Source of the DNA: Campylobacter sp. RM16187
Lineage (GTDB): Bacteria > Campylobacterota > Campylobacteria > Campylobacterales > Campylobacteraceae
Assembly: GCF_025319965.1 (NCBI RefSeq)
Contig: NZ_CP012549.1
Span: 682,001-746,000, forward strand
DNA length: 64,000 nt
Reading direction: 5' to 3'
Under the pieces are notes generated by a model. That model was given only the letters and a program-made list of their open reading frames with translations. It was not told where the DNA came from and did no database searches. Position numbers and translations under genes: made by a program. Numbering within the stretch: the first letter of the stretch is position 1; each line of letters begins with the position of its first letter. Shown here piece after piece: positions 26,179 through 35,804 of the stretch.

Positions 26179-26198
26179 AAAGCCCTAAAAAGGGCTTT
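26179..26198 (-). terminator. Terminator of the rpsF-ssb-rpsR operon
   Basis: Stem AAAGCCC/GGGCTTT with a six-base loop; on the minus strand it is followed by TCTGTTTTTA. It lies 4 bases after the rpsR stop. Confidence 0.75.
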
Positions 26199-26201
26199 GT
26201 A

Positions 26202-26462
26202 TTATAATCCTTCAAAAGGATTGGTAACTACGTTATCGCGATCTACGATATATGGGATAAATGCCGCGTGTCTAGCTCTTTTTATAGCTTGCTCAACCAT
26301 CTCTTGGTGCTTTTTGCAGTTGCCTGTAAGACGTCTTGGCATTATTTTAAAACGCTCCGAAAGAGAGTATTTTAAAAGTGTCGTGTCTTTGTAGTCTATA
26401 AAATCAACTTTTGCTTCGCAATATTTGCAATATTTTCTTGAATATTTTCTTTTCTCTGCCAT
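26202..26462 (-). CDS. rpsR: 30S ribosomal protein S18
   Basis: 86 residues: [23 protein letters not shown], seen in two blocks, with the paired cysteines found in many S18 proteins, then [16 protein letters not shown] and the basic region [15 protein letters not shown]. It binds the S6 protein and the 16S central domain. It is last in the S6-SSB-S18 operon, with a terminator right after. Confidence 0.96.
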   Translation of the reverse strand: MAEKRKYSRKYCKYCEAKVDFIDYKDTTLLKYSLSERFKIMPRRLTGNCKKHQEMVEQAIKRARHAAFIPYIVDRDNVVTNPFEGL

Positions 26463-26482
26463 CTTTAAATCCTAATCCTTAA

Positions 26483-27055
26483 TTAAAATGGTATTGTCTC
26501 GTCGCTGTCGTACTTGTCAGCGTCCACATCTATATCTTGAATTTTATCGTTGTAATCATCTTGTCTAGGCTGTCTATTGTAGCTTTGCTGACTTGGTGTT
26601 TTTGCACCGCTGTTTGCATAGCTATTTGCATTTTGACTGTAGCTTTGGTTGCTATAGTTTTGATTACCGTAGCTGCCACTTTGGCTGTATCCGCCTTGTT
26701 GATTACTATTTTGATTAAATCCGCCTTGTCCTTGAGCTGAGCCAAGCATCTCCATATTCTCTACACTTACGCTATGTTTGCTTCTTGTTTGTCCGTTATT
26801 ATCGGTCCATTGGTCGAATTTCAAACGACCTTCTACTAGAAGTTTGGAGCCTTTGTTTAGATATTGGTTTGCTATTTCGGCTTGCTTTCCAAAAAATGTA
26901 ATATCGATGAAGCAGGTCTCTTCGCGCTTTTCACCGTTTGCTGTAAATTTTCTTGTAACGGCTATAGAGCTGTTTCCTATCGCAACTCCTGATGTTGTGT
27001 ATCTAAGTTCGATATCTCTTGTAAGATTTCCTACTAAAACCACTTTATTAAACAT
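26483..27055 (-). CDS. ssb: Single-stranded DNA-binding protein
   Basis: 190 residues. The OB-fold (about 1-105) begins MFNKVVLVGNLTRDIELRY and includes ITFFGKQAEIANQYL and GRLKFDQWTDN. The linker is rich in Gln, Asn, Gly, Ser and Tyr, and the acidic tip YDSDETIPF is the protein-docking tail. It coats single-stranded DNA and recruits repair and replication proteins. It lies between rpsF and rpsR, 9 and 20 bases away, the common bacterial arrangement. Confidence 0.96.
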   Translation of the reverse strand: MFNKVVLVGNLTRDIELRYTTSGVAIGNSSIAVTRKFTANGEKREETCFIDITFFGKQAEIANQYLNKGSKLLVEGRLKFDQWTDNNGQTRSKHSVSVENMEMLGSAQGQGGFNQNSNQQGGYSQSGSYGNQNYSNQSYSQNANSYANSGAKTPSQQSYNRQPRQDDYNDKIQDIDVDADKYDSDETIPF

Positions 27056-27064
27056 TTTTTATCC

Positions 27065-27451
27065 TTAAGCTTCCTCTGCCGGAATTTCTTGGGCTTTAGC
27101 TTTTGACTCTTTTTTGCCTTGTTTGATACCTTTGCTTAGCCTTTCCCAAGCTGCTATCTCTTTTTTATTTTCGAATTTTACAGTTAAGAATTTAATGATC
27201 TCCTCATTGATTCTTATGATACGCTCAACTTCTGCGATAGCGGCAGTAGGAGATGTAAAATATACTACAAAGAATATACCACGCTCATATTTTTTAACGG
27301 TATAAGCAAGTTTTCTTGTACCAAGTGGCAATAAAGATGCTATCTCTGCACCATTTTTTGTAAGGATTTCTTTTATGAAATCAACTTTTGCGCCTACTTC
27401 TTCTTCAGTCAAGGTAGGCTTAAATACGAATAAAAGTTCGTAATGCTTCAT
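27065..27451 (-). CDS. rpsF: 30S ribosomal protein S6
   Basis: 128 residues: [19 protein letters not shown] start, then [23 protein letters not shown] in two adjoining motifs and [16 protein letters not shown], followed by a charged Lys/Glu-rich tail (about 105-128) longer than in E. coli. It is first in the S6-SSB-S18 operon. Upstream are RBS AAGGAG and two hairpins that may form a leader regulated by the S6:S18 complex. Confidence 0.96.
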   Translation of the reverse strand: MKHYELLFVFKPTLTEEEVGAKVDFIKEILTKNGAEIASLLPLGTRKLAYTVKKYERGIFFVVYFTSPTAAIAEVERIIRINEEIIKFLTVKFENKKEIAAWERLSKGIKQGKKESKAKAQEIPAEEA

Positions 27452-27473
27452 TAATTCTCCTTGTGGATATTAA

Positions 27474-27506
27474 GCTCGCATGCGAGCAAGGATGTCTATA
27501 AAGACA
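27474..27506 (-). promoter_or_regulatory. Two adjacent hairpins in the rpsF leader
   Basis: A perfect 14-base palindrome GCTCGCATGCGAGC (27474-27487) and a second small stem TGTCT/AGACA (27493-27506) lie between a -10-like TAAAAT (about 27516-27521, minus strand) and the rpsF ribosome site. Leader RNAs bound by S6:S18 are known in many bacteria; I could not match their published consensus by eye. Confidence 0.4.
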
Positions 27507-27531
27507 AGGACTGATTTTATCTTTTTTTTAC

Positions 27532-28518
27532 TTAATATTTGCTGTTTTTATGGATTAAATTTTGCATGGAGATGAGCGAAGATAACAAGAAATGCGTTTT
27601 ATCAAGCTTTGTGTTTGTCTTTATCTCAAATTCCATCAAATTTAAGGCTATAAAAATTTCTTTATAGCTATTTAAATTTATGCTTAGACACTGTCTTTTA
27701 AGCTCATTTGCGATATTTGGAGGCGGTGTGTAGCCAAGAGTTTCCTTGATGTCAAATTTGCCCTCTATCTTGATAAAACTATGTAGTTTAAAAAGCCTAA
27801 AAAAGGCTCTGTAAAGTGAGTTTATAAATAAAATTTCACTAAAATTTCCATCATCCACGCAAGAGAAAAAATCCTGCCTGATATCTTTTAGATTTATAAA
27901 TTTGTCGAAAAAATCATCAAAACTTATACTTGAAAGCGAAAAAACTAAATTTCTAACTATGTTTTCGTTGATCGGCTCATTCAAGCTTGCAAGCTTGTTT
28001 AGCTCGCTTGCGGCTAAGTATAAATTTTCGTTGTGGATCCTATAAAGCTCAAAAAGAGCGTTTTTGGTTATGTTTAAATTTATCTTGCCTGCTTGTCTAC
28101 TTAGCAAAGTTACTGCTTCATCTGGCGAATTTGGCTTAAAAAATCTAGCAAAATTCACGCCAAAAGCCTTTTGTGTGTCAAAGGTCGACTTTGTATCTGC
28201 TTCGTAAAATTCATAGATAAAAGCGCCACCGTTTTTGCAAGCCTCGATTAGCACTTTTAGCTCTTTTGACGGGATTTTTTTATCGCTTTTTATATGAAGT
28301 AGCGGTTCATCGCCAAATAGCGAAGGCTCGCAAAGATGTGATTTGGCAAGGTTGAAATCATACTCGTCGTAGTAGAGGCTAAGCAAATTTAGCCCTTCAA
28401 ATTTAGCCAAAATTTCTTTGGCAAAGAGCTCTATTTGATACTCGTCCGCTCCAAAAAGCAAAAATGTATTTGGAAATTTCGGGCTTTGCAGTAGCCCCTC
28501 AAGCTCTCTTCTATACAT
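27532..28518 (-). CDS. holA: DNA polymerase III delta subunit
   Basis: 328 residues. Clamp-loader subunit that opens the beta clamp. It matches HolA: MYRRELEGLLQSPKFPNTFLLFGADEYQI in two parts at the start, then LLSLYYDEYDFNLAKSHL, FGDEPLLHIKSDKKIPSKEL (split), and a helical C-domain with LYRAFFRLFKLHSFIKIEG. No Walker A is present, as expected for delta. Its first 8 bases overlap the 3' end of rnr. Confidence 0.9.
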   Translation of the reverse strand: MYRRELEGLLQSPKFPNTFLLFGADEYQIELFAKEILAKFEGLNLLSLYYDEYDFNLAKSHLCEPSLFGDEPLLHIKSDKKIPSKELKVLIEACKNGGAFIYEFYEADTKSTFDTQKAFGVNFARFFKPNSPDEAVTLLSRQAGKINLNITKNALFELYRIHNENLYLAASELNKLASLNEPINENIVRNLVFSLSSISFDDFFDKFINLKDIRQDFFSCVDDGNFSEILFINSLYRAFFRLFKLHSFIKIEGKFDIKETLGYTPPPNIANELKRQCLSINLNSYKEIFIALNLMEFEIKTNTKLDKTHFLLSSLISMQNLIHKNSKY

Positions 28519-30433
28519 CGATTTTTTTGACTACTTTTGCAAAAATTTCACCGCTTGCGATATCAGCATCGGTAATTTCTATGATGAGTTTTTGAAGCAG
28601 CTCTGCGGAGTAAGAGTTTAGGTAGATCCTAGCGCCCTTTATCTCATCATCAAGCTTTGCAACGAGCATGTTTTGATTTTCGCTTACGTAAGCTTTAAAT
28701 CTCTGCCCAATTCGCTCTTTTGCCCATCTGGCAAATTTTCTATCCATGAAGTCATACGCCACTTTATCCGCTTCTCGCTCAAGTTCGCTCAAACTCGCAC
28801 AAGCGCTTTCGATGTTTAAAAGCAGGTAGTTAAAGAGCTTTTTATCATCTTTCATCTTGGCTTTTAGCAGTCTATGAAGCGTGAGATCCGAGTAGCGGCG
28901 AATCGGGCTTGTAAAGTGAGTATAGCGGTCAAACCCAAGTCCGAAGTGTCCTAAATTCTGAGCCGAATATTCAGCCTTCTTTTGAGCCTTTATGATGAGT
29001 TTATCTATCTCTTCTCGGTTACCCATAGCGTCAGCTTGAGCTTGAATTTTACGTATCAAATTTGCAAGATCGCTTTCATACACGAAGTCAAATCCAAGCG
29101 AAGCTAAGTCTTGGAGCAAATTTTCGATCTTTCTGATGTCCGGCGTGCCGTGATTTCTAAAAACTCCTTTGCCGTCTATCAGCTTTGCCGCGGCTTTGTT
29201 GGCTAGTAGCATACAGTCTTCAACCAGTCTGTGTGAGTTTGAGTCGCTCTCAAATCTAGTTGCAAGCAGCTTGCCCTCGTCATCAAGGCTCATCCTAAGC
29301 TCCTGCGTTCTAAAGTCAAATGCGTTTTTAAGCCTTTTGGCACGCAAATTTGAGGTGAGTTCAAAAAGTGGTTTTATCCAAGAGATCTCGCTAGCTCTTC
29401 TGCCTTCTAAAATTTCATCGATCTCATCGTAGTTAAATCGCTTTTTAGAAGTTATGATGGCTTCAAATAGCTCTTCATTGACGACATCTAAATTTTTATT
29501 AAGTTTAATTTTAAAGCAAAAGGCAAGTCTTGCCACATCGGGCTTTAGCGAGCAGATGTTTTCGCTAAGACTTCGCGGCAACATCGGTATGGCGATATGC
29601 GGAAAATATATGGAAAACCCGCGCGACTTAGCCTCTTTGTCAATTGCCCCGTAGCTGCTTACGTATTCGCTTACATCGGCGATGGCTACGTAAATTTCTA
29701 AATTTTTCTCATCAAAATATATTGCGTCATCAAAGTCTTTTGCATCAATGGGATCAATCGTGCAAAACTCAAGCTCGCGCAGATTAACTCTGTTTGGATA
29801 CATGCTGGCATCAACGCTATCTCCCCAAGCCTTGGCTTCAAGTTCGCTCGCTTCGCTAAATTTATCGTTTTTGTTATAGATCGCAAGTGAAATTTTCTCA
29901 TCCGAAAAAGGATCATTGATGTTGCCTATGACTTCGGTTATCTCGTTGTTTAAGTTGTTGATTTTTAGCAGTGTGCCTATAGGCAGTGCTTTTAGCGATT
30001 TTTGAGTGGCTTTTAGCGCTATGCTAAGCCCTGTTTTTAAATTTACTCCCAAGACGGCTTGACCAAAGTGCTTGGTGTAAACTACGCTTGTTTCGTTTGC
30101 TAGTTTAAGCGTGAGAACTACTTTTGCGCTTTGGCGTTTTTTCTTAAGCGGAAGCAGTTTGGCTAAGATGATATCGCCGTAGTGAGAGTTGTTTAAATTT
30201 TTGTTTTCTATGAGGATATCTTGCTTAAATCGCTTGTCAAAAGGCATCAAAAATCCCGTGCCGTTTGAGCTTATATCAAGCTTACCGCATACAAAGCCGT
30301 TGTTTAGGTAAAATTTGTTATTGTGAGAGGTGATAGCGCCTAAATTTAGGAGATTTCTAAGCGTCTCTTTGTGATCGCTTGAAATCTCTTTTTCGCTTAA
30401 TCCATCAAGTAGTCTGGTTAAAAATTCTTTCAC
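28511..30433 (-). CDS. rnr: Ribonuclease R
   Basis: 640 residues. Processive 3'-5' exoribonuclease of the RNB family. Cold-shock-like parts lie in the first 190 residues, the catalytic RNB domain has DPIDAKDFDDAIYFDEKN with the metal-binding aspartates, followed by RGFSIYFPHIAIPMLP and HFTSPIRRYSDLTLHRLL, split here. The C-terminal RNA-binding section (RFKAYVSENQNMLVAKL) is short, so the S1 part is reduced compared with E. coli RNase R (813), a known feature of epsilonproteobacterial forms. It overlaps holA and the HDOD gene by a few bases. Confidence 0.93.
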   Translation of the reverse strand: MKEFLTRLLDGLSEKEISSDHKETLRNLLNLGAITSHNNKFYLNNGFVCGKLDISSNGTGFLMPFDKRFKQDILIENKNLNNSHYGDIILAKLLPLKKKRQSAKVVLTLKLANETSVVYTKHFGQAVLGVNLKTGLSIALKATQKSLKALPIGTLLKINNLNNEITEVIGNINDPFSDEKISLAIYNKNDKFSEASELEAKAWGDSVDASMYPNRVNLRELEFCTIDPIDAKDFDDAIYFDEKNLEIYVAIADVSEYVSSYGAIDKEAKSRGFSIYFPHIAIPMLPRSLSENICSLKPDVARLAFCFKIKLNKNLDVVNEELFEAIITSKKRFNYDEIDEILEGRRASEISWIKPLFELTSNLRAKRLKNAFDFRTQELRMSLDDEGKLLATRFESDSNSHRLVEDCMLLANKAAAKLIDGKGVFRNHGTPDIRKIENLLQDLASLGFDFVYESDLANLIRKIQAQADAMGNREEIDKLIIKAQKKAEYSAQNLGHFGLGFDRYTHFTSPIRRYSDLTLHRLLKAKMKDDKKLFNYLLLNIESACASLSELEREADKVAYDFMDRKFARWAKERIGQRFKAYVSENQNMLVAKLDDEIKGARIYLNSYSAELLQKLIIEITDADIASGEIFAKVVKKIDV

Positions 30434-31248
30434 AAATTAGCTTTTACTTTAGCCACTGCTTCTAGGAATTTATCGTGAGCAAAGCCGTATTCGTCAAGGA
30501 ACGGAAGTGTGTTTTGGATACTTTCATCATCAAGCTGATGGAAGATATTTACCGCATTTTTTACGATTCTAAGGGCTACTGAATACATTTTTATATGTTC
30601 AGGCGCATCTTCTGGAGAATTTGAGAAAAATATAGAATCAACGAGCTCTGATTCCAAATTCCACTGTTCAAAAATTTTAGCAGTTACAATCTCGTTTGAT
30701 ATGTCAAGCACTTCATTTTCAAGCTCGGCAAGATCAAATGGGTTTGATATATCTTTTAGTTTATGTTTAAACTCATTTGCTTTTCCGGTCTCGATCAGCT
30801 CGTGAGAAAGTACTATTTTACCAACTTCAAGCATGAATGAAGCTGGAGATAAGATAGCCAAAGCGCCAGGGTTTATCTTATTATACCAGTTGTACATTAG
30901 GGCGTTTTGCATTATTGATATATTTAAAAAATCCTGACTTGTGATATCGTATGGATCAAGATCTATTCTAAAGCTCTTTTTTACAGCACTTGATAGCGCA
31001 AAACCGCGAATTGTAGCCATTCCAAAGAGTGAAACGGCTCTTGAGATAGTAGTTATCTCGCGGCTAAAACCATAAAGCGGAGAGTTTGCGGAACGGAGAA
31101 TGTTTGCCGTAAGCATCGGGTCTTTTTCTATGATCTGGGCAAGTTCTCCTAAAGAGCTATTCTCGTCTGCACAAATAGCTTGAATTTTAATAACCGTATC
31201 ATCAAGCGGTGGAAGTGTCTTAATGTGTTTATATATTGATTGATTCAT
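30430..31248 (-). CDS. HDOD-domain signalling protein
   Basis: 272 residues from ATG at 31248. An upstream ATG at 31284 would add 12 residues that look non-coding and has no ribosome site. The HDOD domain is clear: TLPPLDDTVIKIQAI, LAQIIEKDPMLTANILRSANSPLYG, TISRAVSLFGMATIRGFAL. Unlike true HD phosphohydrolases, the metal-binding HD pair is not complete. Such proteins act in signal pathways tied to motility and stress; in C. jejuni an HDOD protein affects motility (recalled). The gene overlaps rnr by 4 bases and diverges from ilvC. Confidence 0.85.
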   Translation of the reverse strand: MNQSIYKHIKTLPPLDDTVIKIQAICADENSSLGELAQIIEKDPMLTANILRSANSPLYGFSREITTISRAVSLFGMATIRGFALSSAVKKSFRIDLDPYDITSQDFLNISIMQNALMYNWYNKINPGALAILSPASFMLEVGKIVLSHELIETGKANEFKHKLKDISNPFDLAELENEVLDISNEIVTAKIFEQWNLESELVDSIFFSNSPEDAPEHIKMYSVALRIVKNAVNIFHQLDDESIQNTLPFLDEYGFAHDKFLEAVAKVKANL

Positions 31249-31269
31249 ATTTTCACGCTTTAAATTTAA

Positions 31270-32421
<1,152 letters not shown>

Positions 32422-33627
32422 TTGAGCCTAAGAACAAAGAGAAAAACTACCAAAAGGCGTGTAAAGCATAGCGCTAAGACACGCTCCTTTTGGAGCTATT
32501 TTATAATCCTGCTTATAGCTTTAGGCGTAGGTGCTGTTACATATTTTTTACTTAACTACCTATATAGCAAAAGCGATAATAATATACAAATTATAAATAA
32601 GATAGAAAAATACTTAGATAGTCAAAAACAAGAGATAAAAAGAGATAGTGCTAAAAAAGAGTCTGCTCTAAAATCTGAGTCAAAACTACAAGAAAAAACA
32701 AAAACCAAAGAGTCAAATTTAGAACAAAAGAGATCAATAAAGGATCTAAATTTAACTGAAAATGAAAACCGTGCTATAAAAAATATAATAAAGAGCATGG
32801 AGAAAAATGATGTGAATTTATCTACACAAAAAGAGTTAATAAAACCAAAAGAGCGAAAGATAAGTGAGTCTGGAAATAAAATCCATATAGAGATTGTAGA
32901 GAGAAATGCAACAAAAAAAGATAAAAAAAATGATGTAGATAAAAATCAAAAATTTACACTAGGTAGTAAGGGATCATCTTCTTCTAAACCAAAATTAGTA
33001 ATTATAATCGACGATATAGCCCATAAACATCAGGTGGATGCCGTAAAGGCTATAAATTTAAAGCTCACTCCGTCTATTTTTCCTCCGACAAAGCATCATC
33101 CTGATACCCCAAAGCTTGCAAAAAGGTTTAAATTCTATATGATTCATCTACCAATGCAGGCTCATGGATTTAAAAAAGAGGAGATAAATACCCTGCATAC
33201 CAACGATAGCTATGATAAAATTTTAAAAAGATTACGTGATATCAAAAGAGATTTTCCGGAACTAATGTATATAAATAATCATACCGGAAGTAAATTTACG
33301 AGTGATCTTGATGCTATGAATAGGATGATGAGGGCTGTAAAAAATGAAAATCTTATTTTTATAGATAGCAAGACCATATCAAATAGCAAGGTTGAAGAAG
33401 CTGCTAGAAATCATTCTATGCCATATATTGTAAGGGATGTTTTTTTAGATCATCAGGATGATAAGAATACTATTAGAAAACAGCTCAAATATGCTATCGA
33501 ATTAGCTAAAAAGAACTCAAAGGCCATAGCTATAGGACATCCTTATAAAAATACACTTGAAGTTTTAAGGCAGAGCGGCGATATTTTAAAAGACGTTGAA
33601 GTAGTCTATCTAAAAGATGCCCTGTGA
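32422..33627 (+). CDS. Divergent polysaccharide deacetylase family protein (YibQ-like)
   Basis: 401 residues. After a basic start and one membrane helix (about 24-46) comes a long Lys/Glu/Ser-rich stalk (about 50-190). The deacetylase-like NodB fold then begins at KLVIIIDDIAHKHQ and continues with LTPSIFPPTKHHPDTPKLA, FYMIHLPMQAHGF, YINNHTGSKFT and AIAIGHPYKNTL, the DUF610/YibQ pattern. It is probably periplasmic and envelope-related; the substrate is not established. TTG at 32422 abuts the ilvC stop with no gap. dprA overlaps its end by 4 bases. Confidence 0.82.
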   Translation: MSLRTKRKTTKRRVKHSAKTRSFWSYFIILLIALGVGAVTYFLLNYLYSKSDNNIQIINKIEKYLDSQKQEIKRDSAKKESALKSESKLQEKTKTKESNLEQKRSIKDLNLTENENRAIKNIIKSMEKNDVNLSTQKELIKPKERKISESGNKIHIEIVERNATKKDKKNDVDKNQKFTLGSKGSSSSKPKLVIIIDDIAHKHQVDAVKAINLKLTPSIFPPTKHHPDTPKLAKRFKFYMIHLPMQAHGFKKEEINTLHTNDSYDKILKRLRDIKRDFPELMYINNHTGSKFTSDLDAMNRMMRAVKNENLIFIDSKTISNSKVEEAARNHSMPYIVRDVFLDHQDDKNTIRKQLKYAIELAKKNSKAIAIGHPYKNTLEVLRQSGDILKDVEVVYLKDAL

Positions 33628-34388
33628 ATACTTTAAGTAAAATTCCGTCACAGCTAAATAGGCTTAAAAATCCTCCCGATCAGCTATACTACAAAGGAAA
33701 TTTAGAGCTTTTAAATATGCCTTTGGTCTCTATAGTAGGCTCTAGAAAGGCTAGCGCATACACCAAGGATTGTGTTTTTAATCTGGCTAAAATCCTATCA
33801 TATTCTGGAGTTTGTGTGGTTAGTGGAGCTGCTATTGGTGTGGATATAGCGGCCCATAAAGGAGCCTTTCCTAATACTATAGCCGTTTTTGGAAATGGAC
33901 TTGATAGAATTTATCCTCAATCAAATGCTAAAATGATAGATGAGATCTATCGAAATTCTCTTGCCATAACCGAATATGCTCCGGATGTTACGCCTAGAGG
34001 TTATCAGTTTTTGCAGAGAAATCGTATAGTGGTGGCCCTATCTCAAGCTCTTATCGTGGCTCAAGCCGATCTTTTAAGTGGTTCAATGCAGAGTGCAAGA
34101 ATGGCATATGAACTTGGTATTAAAATTTACGTTTTGCCTCAAAGGATTAATGATAGTAGAGGAACAAATGAGCTTTTGGCTCTTAAAAAAGCCGAACTAA
34201 TAAATGATTTTGATAAATTTGCTACGCGATTTGGCGAAGTAGCAAATGTCACAAAAGATGAAATTTTAGAATTTTGCAAAAATGGAGTAGATTTAGATGA
34301 TGCCTTGGCAAAATTCGGTAGTCAAATTTACGAATACGAGCTTCTTGGCAGGCTGAAAATTTCAGGTTTAAGGGTTAATCTGGCATGA
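33624..34388 (+). CDS. dprA: DNA-processing protein DprA
   Basis: 254 residues. Loads RecA on incoming single-stranded DNA in natural transformation. The Rossmann-like DprA core is plain: VSIVGSRKASAYTKD, VVSGAAIGVDIAAHKGA, IAVFGNGLDRIYP, ITEYAPDVTPRGYQFLQRNRI (two motifs) and SGSMQSARMAYELG. GTG at 33624 overlaps the YibQ-like gene. Campylobacter is naturally competent, and the prepilin operon elsewhere in this window may serve the same process. Confidence 0.93.
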   Translation: MNTLSKIPSQLNRLKNPPDQLYYKGNLELLNMPLVSIVGSRKASAYTKDCVFNLAKILSYSGVCVVSGAAIGVDIAAHKGAFPNTIAVFGNGLDRIYPQSNAKMIDEIYRNSLAITEYAPDVTPRGYQFLQRNRIVVALSQALIVAQADLLSGSMQSARMAYELGIKIYVLPQRINDSRGTNELLALKKAELINDFDKFATRFGEVANVTKDEILEFCKNGVDLDDALAKFGSQIYEYELLGRLKISGLRVNLA

Positions 34389-34759
34389 GCATAGTGGCTA
34401 TAGATGTGGGGCTAAAAAGAATTGGAGTGGCTCTGGCAGTAGGTAGCGTAGTGATGCCTCAAAAACCAGTTCTTAGAAAAAATCGCAACCAAGCAGCTCG
34501 CGACGTCAATGCCGTTTTATCAGAGCTAAATGCAAAAACCTTAGTCGTAGGCATTCCACTTGGTGGAAGTAGCGAAGATGAGATGAGAAGGCGCATAAGC
34601 CACTTCGTATCGCTTCTAAATTTTAGCGGCGAGATAGTCTATGTCGATGAGGCGATGAGTAGCTTTGAAGCAAGCGAAATTTATACGGACACGAAACGAG
34701 ATGGCAAGCTTGACAGCATAGCTGCGATGATTATTTTAAAGAGATATATTAAAGTATAG
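34385..34759 (+). CDS. ruvX: Pre-16S rRNA nuclease / RuvX-type YqgF protein
   Basis: 124 residues with the RNase H-like fold: IVAIDVGLKRIGVALA (first catalytic Asp), LVVGIPLGGSSEDEM, IVYVDEAMSSFEA (Glu) and KLDSIAAMIILKRYI (C-terminal Asp). YqgF processes the 5' end of 16S rRNA and has been linked to Holliday junction cleavage. It overlaps dprA by 4 bases, converges with the gene ending at 34768, and only 8 bases separate them. Confidence 0.93.
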   Translation: MSIVAIDVGLKRIGVALAVGSVVMPQKPVLRKNRNQAARDVNAVLSELNAKTLVVGIPLGGSSEDEMRRRISHFVSLLNFSGEIVYVDEAMSSFEASEIYTDTKRDGKLDSIAAMIILKRYIKV

Positions 34760-34767
34760 TTATATTT

Positions 34768-35796
34768 TTATACTCTATGGTAACGGTGTTTGTAGGCATT
34801 GTTAATAATACAAATTAGAGTGTCTGGAGTGTAGGGCTGAGATAAGTATTGCACGTATATATTCGAATTTATTTTTAAACCATCATGATTGTTTTTGATT
34901 ATAACCAAGCATATTTTTTTATTTATTAGATAACTCTCTATATCTTTTAAGTTTGTATCATCTATAATATCTGCTTGCATAAACACCATATCCGGTCTAA
35001 AAATATTATCTTCTATATGTCTTTTGATTATGTTTAGATCAGAAGTTGGTTTAACGTCAATATTCATAAATTCAAGTTCTTTCTTTAAAATATCAAACGA
35101 ATATTGATTTTTTTCGGCTATTAATACAGTAAAGTTTTTTGGATATTCTATTTTTAATCCTTCAAGAGTATCCGTTTTAGCGTCTGAAAGATCAAGAGAT
35201 ATGTCGGCAGATGCTTTTAAATATCCTTTTGACTCATATTGAAACGATACTGCGGAACCATTTTTATTCGATATTTCTTGGGCTAAACGAAAAAATTTTC
35301 TACTTTTTGGCGTCATAGTCGTATGTATCATACTTTTACTTATGGAATCTGTGTAAAAACTATTATTGGCCCATACTGAGATTGTAAATTTGATCTGTCT
35401 TTTACTGTAATTGCTTAATAAAAATTTAATAATTATTGTTGAATTTGACAAATTCAAGAGCATTGTTTGAGTTAGCGCATCTATTAGTTTAACGACATTG
35501 GAAAAATCCGCATCAAATGTCCTTGGATAGTTCATGTTGTAATCAAGCAGTACTGTGTTATTATTTTTTTTTGAATCTTCGTTTAATGAATTCATTAGAA
35601 AGAACATGCTTTCTAATATATCCATTTGTGCTATTTTTCTTCTTGTATTACCGGATTGAAACTCAGGGTTTTTTCTAAGCAGCCTAACTCTTTTGTTGGT
35701 AAATTTTTCATTTAAATTTTTAGAATGTATATAGTATGCTACAAGTAGCATTAGATATAGAAAAAGAATTATGAAAAGTATTGCGCTAAATTCCAT
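34768..35796 (-). CDS. Membrane protein with degenerate histidine-kinase and receiver-like domains
   Basis: 342 residues. One N-terminal membrane helix (about 3-23). Residues about 70-205 look like a worn GHKL ATPase: FDADFSNVVKLIDALTQTML, then NSTIIIKFLLSN and an end resembling kinase G2 regions (SRKFFRLAQEISNKNGSAVSF) without the glycines that bind ATP. Residues about 222-342 look like a receiver: NFTVLIAEKNQYSFDIL, RPDMVFMQADI and YLSQPYTPDTLICII. At the phosphoacceptor position I read Gln instead of Asp, and the conserved Lys before Pro-Tyr is Gln. So it probably neither binds ATP nor is phosphorylated. It follows queA by 8 bases. Confidence 0.55.
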   Translation of the reverse strand: MEFSAILFIILFLYLMLLVAYYIHSKNLNEKFTNKRVRLLRKNPEFQSGNTRRKIAQMDILESMFFLMNSLNEDSKKNNNTVLLDYNMNYPRTFDADFSNVVKLIDALTQTMLLNLSNSTIIIKFLLSNYSKRQIKFTISVWANNSFYTDSISKSMIHTTMTPKSRKFFRLAQEISNKNGSAVSFQYESKGYLKASADISLDLSDAKTDTLEGLKIEYPKNFTVLIAEKNQYSFDILKKELEFMNIDVKPTSDLNIIKRHIEDNIFRPDMVFMQADIIDDTNLKDIESYLINKKICLVIIKNNHDGLKINSNIYVQYLSQPYTPDTLICIINNAYKHRYHRV

Positions 35797-35804
35797 TGCT
35801 TATC

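Noticed and set aside
26537-26740. Hydrophobic plus-strand ORF over ssb
   Set aside because: It is an antisense reading of the Gln/Asn/Gly-rich SSB linker, which always gives hydrophobic codons on the other strand.
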